Shown: in pieces, positions 1-8,545 of the stretch
How the letters are laid out: each line of letters opens with the position of its first letter
How positions within the stretch are numbered: the first letter of the stretch is position 1
Source of the DNA: Diacronema lutheri
Taxonomy: Eukaryota > Haptophyta > Pavlovophyceae > Pavlovales > Pavlovaceae
Length of the DNA: 64,000 bases
Assembly (NCBI GenBank): GCA_019448385.1
Contig: JAGTXO010000077.1
Span: forward strand, 1 to 64,000
Direction: 5' to 3'
The notes under the pieces: model-generated
Databases searched by the model: none
What the model saw: the letters and a program-made list of their open reading frames with translations, nothing else
Told to the model about the DNA's origin: nothing
Program-made: the position numbers and the translations under genes

Positions 1-2356
1 GGCTGCGCTGCACGCCAAACGACCGCCTCGCGCCAGCGGCCGCCGTCCGAGGCCATCTGCCTCACCGCGACCAGCGCCGCACTCGGCGCCGGGAGCAGGT
101 GGCGCTGGCGCGCGCGCTGGCGCGGTGAGCGCGGACGGCGGCGCGACGCGCTGCGGCGCGCTCGGTGGCGCGCAGCGGGAGGAGCGGGCGTCGCGTATGC
201 GTAAGGCCCGCAGAGCCGAGGAAGGGGCCGGGGCAGGTGCGTCGCGCGGCGCGCGCACACGCCGGTGCGCGTGGCGCGGATGGCCGCGCGCATGCCCGCG
301 TCGATGCGTCGCCAGCGCCCCGCCACCTGCCCGCCGCCCGATTTGCCCTCCCCCCATGTTTTTTCTCCTCCTCCCTCCCCCTTCCCACCCCCTTTCCCCT
401 TTGCCTTTGCCAACCCCCCCCCTCCCCCTTTCCCACCCCTTTTCACTTTGCCTTTGCCACCCACCCCCCCCCCCCCCCCCCCCCCCCTCCCTCCCCTTTC
501 CCGTCCCGCGCGTGTGCACCCCCCCCCCCGACGACTTCGCGCGCGCCGTCAATCCGATCGGCCGCCCATCGTCGCGCAGCCTTCGCGATTGGGCTTGGAC
601 GACATACCTCCTCACCGCTGCAGCTGAAGCCGCAGCCGCAGCCGTGGACAGAGCCGGCCCTCGCGGTGAGCACGGCGCCACTGCCGTCGTGGTCGGCGCA
701 TGCGGCGGCGCGAACATGTGCGCCAGTCCCGTCGCGAGCGCGTGGCCGCGCACAGCAGCCGCCTCCGCGCGCGCGAGCGGCGGCGGCGGCGGCGGCAGCT
801 CGGCGCTGGCGTGGACGGCGAACGAACGGATTGGGCGAGAAGGCGTGATGCCAAAAGTGCTCTCGACGCACCTTGTGTGCCGCCCATCCTCCGCCTCCGC
901 CTCCGCCTCCGCCTCCGCCTCCGCCTCGCCGCGCGCGTGCTGCGCTCGCCGCGGCGGCACGCCCTGCCCAGCGCGGCACCGTGCGAAGGCGCGTGGGCGG
1001 GCGGGCCCGCTTTGGCGGGCGGCAGCTGCGCTCCCCTCGCCGGCGCTGGCGCGCCGCCCAGTGCCGTGCAGGGCGCGCCCTGGGTATCGGCGTGGTGCGC
1101 GCCCGGCTCGTCCCAACCACCAGCGCACTCGCTCAGTCAAAGCGCGCGCGACAGCCGGCCGGTGCGAACGCTCGAAGAGCACCTCAATGCTCGTCGGATT
1201 GAGTCCGCATCGCGCGTTCGCAAGTGCTCGGGTCTGGGCGAGGTGACGCCGGCATTCGGTGACTGTGGGCCGCAGAGCGTGCAGGGCGCGCAGGTGCGTG
1301 CGTACGCGCGCGCGCGCGCGCCGGCGCGTCGCCAGGCTGCGCGAGGCGCGCGAGGTGCGGCGCCTTGCCGCCACGCGACTCGCGCACGCCCGTGCCCTCT
1401 GGCGCCCGACACGCGCCGTTTCTTCGACACAGTCGCCGCACGCACACGCCTGCGGCTCGGGTGGTCTCGACGTGGACGGCATGGGCGGCGCGAGCGTGGC
1501 CGCGATCTGCGCGCACAGGCCGCCGCTCGCTGCGACGGCCGCGGCGCCGCCCCGATCGCGCGGGCACGGCGGTTGTGCGCTCGTCGGCACGCGCCGCGAA
1601 CGCCTCGCCCCTGGGCAGCGCCTTCGCTTCGCCGCGCGCGTGCGCGTGCGCGCGCTCGCCCGCGCTGCGCACCGTCGCCACCGCCGCGCCGGCGCCGTCC
1701 GGCCCAAGCAGTCGCCGCGGCCTTTCGCTGCCGCGCCGCATGCGGCCGCCCTCCCGCGTGGTGCATGGCGTCGGTGGTGGTGGTGGTGGCACGGACGGCG
1801 TGCGCGGCTTTCAGCAAATAGCCACGAGCAGGGCGGCTGCTCGAGCGCGCGCGCTGGCGAGTGGCCTCGTGCCCGCTGTGCGCGCCGCGTTCGCCGCCAC
1901 GCCGCCGCACAAGGGCGTCGGTGGAAGTGGCGATGGCGGCAGCGACGGCGCGAGCGCATGCCCGCCATTCTCCGCTCAGGGCGCGCGCGCGCTTGCGACG
2001 GGCGGTGAGTTGACGCCTGAGCTGCTGCGCGTTGACCTCACGGGCGTGTGCGCGGCACGTTCGGACGAGCTCGCGTCGCGCGTGCGCTCGCGCACGCAGC
2101 GCTCGGCCGCACCCGACGGCGCGGACGAGTCTGGACGTGCGCGTGCGTGGCCACTGTCGGGCAGTGGCAGCACGTGCGCGTCGGCGGCGTCGGTGGCCGC
2201 CGGCACGGCCGTGCGCAGGCGCGCGCACTCGAGTGGCGGCGCTCCAAGGCAGAGGCACGGCTCTACGGCGAGGATATGCACTCGTCGCTCAGCGCCGACT
2301 TCCTCGCCATGTTTGCACCGTCGGGCACCGTCGTCTCGACGATGGAGGGAGAGTAG
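1..2356 (+). other. Low-complexity GC-rich stretch with unresolved plus-strand exons
   Basis: I cannot build one gene here. Protein-like stretches appear on the plus strand in changing frames: the first ~120 bases (ending just before a GTGAGC donor-like site), about 520-890, about 1100-1290 (ending before GTGCGTGCG), about 1370-2215, and a last piece ending with a TAG at 2354-2356 whose final 40 residues (EWRRSKAEARLYGEDMH and on) have normal composition. The likely explanation is the 3' part of a multi-exon gene with GC-rich introns. Between 345 and 530 lies a polypyrimidine region with a run of about 24 C at 464-487. A (CTCCGC)n-type run near 892-930 encodes Ser-Ala repeats in one frame. 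No domain is recognised, and none of the long open frames should be taken as a protein. Confidence 0.3.
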
Positions 2357-2424
2357 ATTCCAGGCGAAGCGGACATCAAGACTGTCGTGGCCAGGCCCGT
2401 GTCGTTTTGCGGTTTGGACCTTGC

Positions 2425-2922
2425 TCACATCCACAGCATTTGCACCTCCGAGGTCCGGCGGTTTCTGGATGGCTGCTCCTCGGCGAGCGCGCCGCCGGAC
2501 GAGATCTGCGGCTTGAGAACAAGCACAATGTCGCCCTCTGTCGCGCGCAACACCTGCACCGCGTCGACCGGATCCGCGTACGACATCCCGTTGATTGTCT
2601 CGATCAGGTCGCCGGCGACGAGGCCATACCGGTCGGCGAGCGAGCTGGCAAAGACCTCGACGAGGTGGAGGTACTTGCCCTCGACCAAGTTCTTGTCGAA
2701 GCGCAAACCGAGCTTCTCGCCTTTCAGCCGCGTCATTGTGAGCGACTCGTCGCCCGAGCGGCGCGCCTTTGCGAAGACCTGCCGTTCGTCTTGCTTGACC
2801 TCCGCAGCGAGCCCGCTCTTCGGCTTGGCGCGGAAGAAGCTGCTGAGTGACGCCTTCTTGGACAAAATGGATGGCTTCCGCTTGGACGCCTTGAAAGATG
2901 ACGACGTGTCATCCTCATCCAT
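2425..2922 (-). CDS. Small PDZ-domain protein
   Basis: A 165-residue single-exon protein. The first ~45 residues are basic and Ser-rich (MDEDDTSSSFKASKRK). Residues ~65-140 form a PDZ domain: the carboxylate-binding loop appears as GEKLGLRF, followed by the strands and helix around VEVFASSLADRYGLVAGD, DLIETINGM and EGDIVLVLKP. PDZ domains bind C-terminal peptides of partner proteins, so an adaptor or scaffold role is likely; the partner is unknown. There is no signal peptide or membrane segment. The start chosen is the only Met giving a full N-terminus, and a 22-bp inverted repeat lies just upstream of it. The gene is convergent with the unresolved plus-strand gene (68 bp between stops) and divergent from the repeat protein at 3455. 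Confidence 0.75.
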   Translation of the reverse strand: MDEDDTSSSFKASKRKPSILSKKASLSSFFRAKPKSGLAAEVKQDERQVFAKARRSGDESLTMTRLKGEKLGLRFDKNLVEGKYLHLVEVFASSLADRYGLVAGDLIETINGMSYADPVDAVQVLRATEGDIVLVLKPQISSGGALAEEQPSRNRRTSEVQMLWM

Positions 2923-2948
2923 CGCTCGTTCGAGAGAGAGAGAGGCGC

Positions 2949-3003
2949 GCAGGTGCGCCTTTCCGCCGAGAGTTCCGAGCCCTCGGCGGAAAGGCGCACC
3001 TGC
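2949..3003. repeat. Perfect 22-bp inverted repeat with 11-nt loop
   Basis: Arms 2949-2970 and 2982-3003 are exact reverse complements separated by 11 nt (2971-2981). The hairpin sits 27 bp upstream of the PDZ gene's ATG, in its presumed 5' leader or promoter, next to an AT-richer stretch at about 3005-3120. It could form an RNA hairpin in the leader or be a palindromic protein-binding site. Confidence 0.85.
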
Positions 3004-3199
3004 ACGGAAACTTCCTTCGAATTGAGTAAATACTGAATACCGAGGACCAAAAACTCACAGGGCGAGGGAATGTTCGGGGTGCTGCTTTGCGGACATTCTA
3101 CATATACTAACGACGCTTTCCGACGGGTCAACAGATGGGGTCAGGAAGTGCGCAGCGAGGCGCCAGGCGGAGCAGGCCCAAAGGCCCACACGCGCCTAG
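3004..3199. promoter_or_regulatory. AT-richer divergent intergenic region
   Basis: This lies between the PDZ gene (minus) and the repeat-protein gene (plus). It is much less GC-rich than its surroundings, with short AT runs such as TGAGTAAATACTGAATACC and CATATACTAACG around 3024-3110. Similar AT islands lie upstream of other genes in the window, so it is probably a shared promoter region. No convincing TATA box is placed. Confidence 0.4.
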
Positions 3200-3454
3200 C
3201 CACCGCGCGCCGCCGCCCGCGCGCCGCCGCACCGGTGGCTGCCGTCAATCACACCACCGGCCGACGCGCACGCGCACGCCGAGGCCCGAAGATCGTCGGC
3301 GACGACCGCCACCCCCGAGCCGCCGCCTGCCACGTCGCCAAGCCGCCCGCCGCCGCTGCAGAGCGCGACGCCCGCCGCCAGCGAGCCGCCGCCCTCCCCG
3401 CCGCGTCGCAGCCCCCTGTCGCCGCGGCGAAGCGCACCGCCACCCGCCGCCAGC

Positions 3455-4021
3455 GTGGCAAGCGCCGCGATGCTGGCCGCGTGGCCGCGCACGCGCGCCC
3501 CGCCACCCCCAAACCCACCGACCGGGGCGAAAAGTACGTTGTTCGCGGTGCCGGCGCAGTCGATGGGCAGGGGCGGCGGGGCGCGCGGAGCGCGGCCAGC
3601 AGAGCGCGAGGGCGCAGCCGTCGCAAGCGAAGGTTTCGTCGTAGAGAAGGCCACGCCGCCGTCGCTCGTGCGGCCGTGCGCGCGCGCCCCGCCACCTCCA
3701 AACCCACCGACCGGGGCGAAAAGTACGTTGTTCGCGGTGCCGGCGCAGTCGATGGGCAGGGGCGGCGGGGCGCGCGGAACGCGGCCATCAGAGCGCGAGG
3801 GCGCAGCCGTCGCAAGCGAAGGTTTCGTCGTAGAGAAGGCCACGCCGCCGTCGCTCGTGCGGCCGTGCGCGCGCGCCCCGCCACCCCCAAACCCACCGAC
3901 CGGGGCGAAAAGTACGTTGTTCGCGGTGCCGGCGCAGTCGATGGGCAGGGGCGGCGGGGCGCGCGGAGCGCGGCCAGCAGAGCGCGAGGGCGCAGCCGTC
4001 GCAAGCGAAGGTTCTACATGA
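3455..4021 (+). CDS. Pro/Ser-rich protein with three 63-residue tandem repeats
   Basis: Unrecognised. The frame at 3455-4021 encodes 188 residues made largely of three near-identical 63-residue units. At DNA level the units begin at 3502, 3691 and 3880, with an exact 189-bp period; the third unit is cut short. Each unit has a proline run (APPPPNPPTGAKSTLFAV), a Gly/Arg-rich part and an acidic end (EREGAAVASEGFVVEKAT). The same frame is open back to 3200 and stays Ser/Pro/Ala-rich, so the true start may lie upstream, possibly in an unseen exon. Because the period is a multiple of three, other frames are also open through the repeat; this one was chosen for its amino-acid balance. Its stop lies 14 bp from the convergent peptidase stop. 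The protein may be disordered; the function is unknown. Confidence 0.4.
   Translation: MASAAMLAAWPRTRAPPPPNPPTGAKSTLFAVPAQSMGRGGGARGARPAEREGAAVASEGFVVEKATPPSLVRPCARAPPPPNPPTGAKSTLFAVPAQSMGRGGGARGTRPSEREGAAVASEGFVVEKATPPSLVRPCARAPPPPNPPTGAKSTLFAVPAQSMGRGGGARGARPAEREGAAVASEGST
3502..4013 (+). repeat. 189-bp tandem repeat, about 2.7 copies
   Basis: Copies begin at 3502, 3691 and 3880 and differ by only a few substitutions, for example CCACCCCCA versus CCACCTCCA at the start of each unit. The exact multiple-of-three period keeps the reading frame, which suggests that the repeat is coding and was amplified recently. Confidence 0.85.
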
Positions 4022-4035
4022 CGAGCCACGACGGG

Positions 4036-7000
4036 TCAACCGCCCGCGCGCAACGAGCTCTCGCTCGCGACGCCGACGGCGCTCGGCTCGGAGGCCATGA
4101 TGACCGAGATCGCCTCGCCGTCAGCGACGCGCAGCGTCGCGCACACCGCGCTCAGGTCGTCAATTGAGACGGCCTCGAGCGCGGCGTGGTACTCGGTGAC
4201 GCACCGTACATCCTTGCGCGGTAGGCCGTCCGCCTGCACGTGCTGCAGCCTGCCGAGCCACCAGCTGTTCTCCTTGGCGTGGTTGTCGTAATTCGCGAGC
4301 ACGGCGCGCCGCGCCTTATTCAAATCGTACGCGGACGGCGGCTGGCGCGCAGACTGCAGATCGCGCAGCACGCCGAGCGCGGCCGCGTGGGCGGCGTCCA
4401 CCTTTGCGGGCGCGGCGGAGATGGTCACGACAAAGCCGTTACGCGGGAGCAGCTCGTGGTCGGCGAAACGGATGCATGACTCATAGCTAGGCGAGCGTGG
4501 GCGCGCGGGCGCGCGGTCGCGCGGTCGCGCGGGCGCGCGGCGCGAGGGTGAGCGGCGCGTGGGTGATCGGTCGGGGGCGGGGGCGACGGGCGGCAAGACG
4601 CTTGGCGCGCCCAAGTGGCCGCCGCCCCTCGCGCGACGGCGTGCACGTGGGCTCCACGCCGCGAGCGCCACCTGCCGCGAGCGCAGCCCGCACGGCAGCG
4701 CAGGGGCGCGGCGCGGCACGGAGTGGCGCGGGGGGGGGGCGGTGCATACGCAGGGGGGCGGTGCATACGCAGGGGGGCGGCGTGGCGTACACAAGACCAA
4801 GCGAGTCACGTAGCACGGAGAAAAGGCGCGAATTGACCAGCTCGGTGAGCAGCTCGAGCGCGACGGACACGCGCAGCGGGTGGTTGGCAAGCGCGCCCGT
4901 GCCGCGCGCGAGCGCGCCGTCCGCCGCGCCGCCCGTGCCGTACCGCGTCGCACACTGCCCCCAGATGTACGCGACAGCGCGTGGCTCAGAGTCAGTGATG
5001 GCAAGTTGGCGCACGGGCCGCGTACGGTCGGCGTCGGGGACCGCCACGAGCGGCAGCGCCGTGGCGCGCGCGCACGCACTCCCGCCGTCGCGCGCGAGCG
5101 ACTCGCGCAACGCGCGCGCGCCGGCCGCGCCGGCCGCGCCGGCCGCGCCGGCCGCGCCGGCCGCGCCGGCCGCGCCGGCCGCGCCGGTCGAGGTCGATGG
5201 CGGGAGAGTGCCGATATACGCCAGGAGCAAGCGGTCGAGGCAGCCATCGTCGAAGTCCCCGACGACGCTCAGCTCGAGCTGGTCGGTGGTCATGCAGTCG
5301 CGCAGCGCGGCGGAGAGCGTGTGCACGTCGACCGCGTTCGCGCGCAGCAGGTCCGGGCTCGGCTCGAGGAAGCGCGCGTCGTGGCCCCACACCGCTTGCT
5401 GCGCGCGCGCGCGCGCGCGAGGGAGGGAGACGGACAGGCGGGCGGGTTGGCAATTGGGCGCCGGTATGTGCGTGGGGATTCAAAGGGCACAGGGGTGGAG
5501 AATTGAGCGCCGGTATGTGCGCGGGGATTCAAAGGGCACAGGGGTGGAGAATTGAGTGCCGGTATGTGCGTGGGGATTCAAAGGGCACAGGGGTGGAGAA
5601 TTGAGTGCCGGTATGTGCTTGGGGATTCAAAGGGCACAGGGGTGGAGAATTGAGTGCCGGTATGTGCGTGGGGATTCAAAGGGCACAGGGGTGGAGAATT
5701 GAGTGCCGGTATGTGCGTGGGGATTCAATGGGCACAGGGGTGGAGAATTGAGTGCCGGTATGTGCGTGGGGATTCAAAGGGCACAGGGGTGGAGGAGGCG
5801 ACGCGGTCGGCGGGCGGTGCGCGCGCGCGCGCATAGCGCTCGTACGAGGAGCGCAACGTTGGCCGCCTGCTCCATCGACTTGAAGCGCGCGTCGTACTGC
5901 GCCGCGTACAGCGCGAGCGAGCGTTCGAGCGCGTCGCTCTCCCACCGAAAGTCGGTGAGCAGCACGTGGACGAGCTGCAGCGCGGCGGCGAGCGACGAGC
6001 TGCCCGCGCCGACGGGGCAGTGCAGATCCCAACGCACCGCCTCCTCCGTCACCTCCATGTCGAGCTCGATCAGGTGCGCGATGCAATACAGCTCGACCTC
6101 CTCGCGCGAGAAGGCGCCGACCGTGCCGCCCTGCAACATCGTCGCGGTCGCGAGGAGCAAGACGCCCGGGCTGCCCGCCGCCGCGTGCGCGCGCCCGCCC
6201 GGCGCGCTCAACCGGAGCGCCACGGCGTCTGGCTCGGAGGATGAGCGCATCGTGTTGATGGCGATGCCGTTGCTGAGGCGTCGCAGCCGCACCCCCGCCG
6301 CCGCCGCGCCGCCGCCGCCGCTACCGTCGCCGCTACCGTCGCCGCCCTCCACCCAGCGCGGCGCCTGCGGCCCAAGAGCGCGCGCGCCGAGGGTGCCCAT
6401 GTCGACGAGCGCGGGCGGCGCGCAGACGTCGACGCCCGCGCTCGCCACCGTCGGCCGCGCGCGCAGCATTCGCTCGAGCGCGGCGCAGAGCGGTGCGTCG
6501 GCCATGAGCCCGTCGCCGCCCGCCGCGGGCATGCATGCGACAACCGCCGACGCGCGCGGGGCGCCCGCGTCGCCGTACCGCGTCACGTGCGCGATCAGGT
6601 CGCGCATGCGCGCGTTGACGGCGCTCAGGTCGACCGCGTCGGCCGCCGCGTGCAGCGCGCGGTCGTAATGCGCTGGCTCGGTGAACGTGTGCCGCAGAGC
6701 GTCCGACTCCATAAGTAATGTGAGGAGCTCGACCGACGGCGTGCTCGCCTGCTGCGCGCGCAGCCGAGAATCGGCGAGGATGGCAGCGCGCATCGCGTCC
6801 ACCTCGGCGGCGGAGAGGCCGTGCGCGTCGAGCACGCGCAGCTCCGTCAGCGCCGCCTCGACCGCCAGCTGCCACTGCCCGTCGGCCGCATCTGAGTAGA
6901 CGATGAACGTGGAGACGACGCACGCCTCGGAGCACGCGTCCGAGAAGTCAAACTCGACGCCGGTGAAGGGCGGGTTGGGCCGCTCGCGCTTGTTCAGCCG

Positions 7001-8475
7001 GCGCGCGACGCAGCACGCGACAATGCGGTCGATCAGGAACGCCGCCAAGTCGCCCACGCTGCGCCGCGGCACGACCGGCTCCTGCGCGCCAGCAGCGCAC
7101 GCGCGCGCGCGCGCCCTCCAAGTCGCGTGAGCGCTGTGAGGAGGGGAAAAAAGAGGGGGGGGGGGAGGGGGGAGCACACACACACGCGCGGCGTGCGATT
7201 GGCGCGCACTTTGGCGAAGAGTGTGAGCGAGAAAGACTGCAGCATCTCGTGCTTGAAGATGGTCGGTGTGAGCGGCGCAGGCGGCGTGCTGGCGGGCGGC
7301 GGGCCGGCGGGCGGCGCGCCGGCGGCGGGCGCTCGCTCGAGCGCCGCGCCCGCCGCGCCGCGGATGCGCGCGAGCGCCTGCGGCGGGCGCAGCGCGTCGA
7401 ACGGTGCGGCGGAGCCAACCGCGAGCCCGTTGGGCGCGAGCGTCCACGTATGCCGCACCTGCGGCTTGTCGCGCCGCTCGCGCCGCTGGAGCGCGGCGAG
7501 CGAGCGCGGGCGCGGCGCGACGGTTCGGAACACGTCGGCGACGAGACGCTCGGCGGCGACGGGCCCTACGTCGCCGACGAGGTAAAGGTCGGCGGCGTCG
7601 GGATGGTAGTGCGTCTTGTGGAAGGCACGCACGTGCGTCGCGTCCCAAGCCACGATCTGCTCGGCGCGGCCGATCGGGAAGCGGCGCGCGAGCGCGTTGT
7701 CCGCGTGGAGCTGGCGCAGGTGCATCGTCGAGCAGCGGTAGTCGATCGTGTTGATCATTTGCAGCTCGGAGAGGATGGCCTTGCGCTCCTTCTCGATGCG
7801 CGCGCCGAGCAGCTCGGGCTCGAACGCGATCTCGCGCAGCGCGTCGAGCGCGAGCGGCATCAGCGGCCGGCCGGCCGTGTCGGCGAGCGGGCAGTGGAAA
7901 TGGTACACCGTGTGATGGAAATCCGTGTACGCGTTCGACTTGGAGCCAGTCGAGAAGAGGCGCTCGCGCTTGCGCGAGCCCATGAAGGTGACGTGCTCGA
8001 CGAGGTGCGCCAACCCCTGCTCGTCGTCCGCCTCCTCGCACGAGCCCACGTGCAGCTCGAGGTAGGCCTCGAAGCGGCCGGGCGGTGCGCTGTTGGGCAA
8101 GATCGCATACCGCAGCCCGTTGCGCAGCTGGCCGCGCGTGATGCGCGGGTGCTCGATGAGCGGCGCGTCAAGTGCGTGCAGCGCGGTGAGGCCGCTCGCG
8201 GCCGGCGCCGTCGTCGCTGCCGGCGTCGCCTTGCGTTGCACCGCCGCGCGCAGCCGCCGGTGCGCCCAGCCGCCGCCGTGCGACGCGCTGGGCGGCGCGG
8301 GCGTGTGCATGCGGGTGCGCGGCGCGAACGCGGCGGCGCGCGGCGGCAGGCGGACGCGCACGCTCGCGCGCGCGCACGCCAAGAGCACGAGCAGCGCGAG
8401 CAGCTTGCCGTGGCCCCACCCGGGCCAGCGCCGAGCGCGCGGCCAGCGTGACGCCTCGAGGGCCCCCATGGCCAC
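4036..8475 (-). CDS. SPP: Stromal processing peptidase (M16 metallopeptidase), four exons
   Basis: This protease removes transit peptides from proteins imported into the plastid stroma. Exons are 8475-7210, 7081-5846, 5398-4791 and 4486-4036, giving 1186 residues, close to the ~1260 of plant SPP. The inverse zinc motif HLVEH is at about residues 157-161, followed by the usual downstream acidic helix (IEKERKAILSELQM). The rest follows the SPP family: NPPFTGVEFDFSD, the ESDALRHT segment, the SVVGDF ... YIGTL block and VNSRLFSVLRDSLGL. Residues ~20-36 are a signal peptide, followed by RAAAFAPR, which resembles the ASAFAP motif at signal/transit junctions in red-lineage complex plastids. Exon 3 carries a (Gly-Ala-Ala)n run. 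Each splice join restores a conserved family segment (LFAK|EPVV, VALL|QAVW, LGLV|YES). Donors are GTGCGC, GTACGA and GTACGC. Convergent with the repeat protein; divergent from the PP2C gene, 70 bp away. Confidence 0.9.
5121..5190. repeat. (GCCGGCCGC)n coding microsatellite
   Basis: About eight copies of a 9-bp unit inside exon 3 of the processing peptidase. They encode a Gly-Ala-Ala run in a loop between conserved M16 segments. The repeat keeps the frame, so length variation between strains is likely to be tolerated. Confidence 0.8.
5456..5795. repeat. 49-bp minisatellite, seven copies, inside peptidase intron 2
   Basis: Seven head-to-tail copies whose shared CCGGTATGTGC core starts at 5461, 5510, 5559, 5608, 5657, 5706 and 5755, an exact 49-bp period. 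Copies differ by single bases. The array fills most of intron 2 (5845-5399) of the processing peptidase. There are no unique spacers between units, so it is not a CRISPR array. Confidence 0.9.
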
Positions 8476-8545
8476 AACGTGCCTCTGGTAAGTACTTGCG
8501 TTTTACTTACGACCTCCTGGCTGGAGGCGGTAATAATGATGCATC
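8476..8545. promoter_or_regulatory. 70-bp bidirectional promoter region
   Basis: This short gap separates the divergent ATGs of the processing peptidase (minus) and the first PP2C gene (plus). It is AT-richer than the flanking exons and contains an imperfect inverted repeat, GTAAGT ... ACTTAC, at about 8489-8511. Any regulatory elements must be packed here or within the leaders. Confidence 0.4.

Noticed and set aside
2032-2850. Plus-strand frame across the PDZ gene
   Set aside because: It is the antisense shadow of a clear PDZ domain.
3070-4167. Long plus-strand Arg/Ala-rich frame over the 189-bp repeat
   Set aside because: It runs on into the antisense of the peptidase gene and is heavily basic; the frame ending at 4021 has better composition.
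5456-5795. Regular 49-bp repeats as a CRISPR array
   Set aside because: Units abut without unique spacers, lie in an intron, and the genome is eukaryotic.
7249-8451. 400-residue plus-strand frame opposite the processing peptidase
   Set aside because: Arg/Ala-rich antisense shadow of a conserved exon; GC-rich coding DNA leaves few stops on the other strand.
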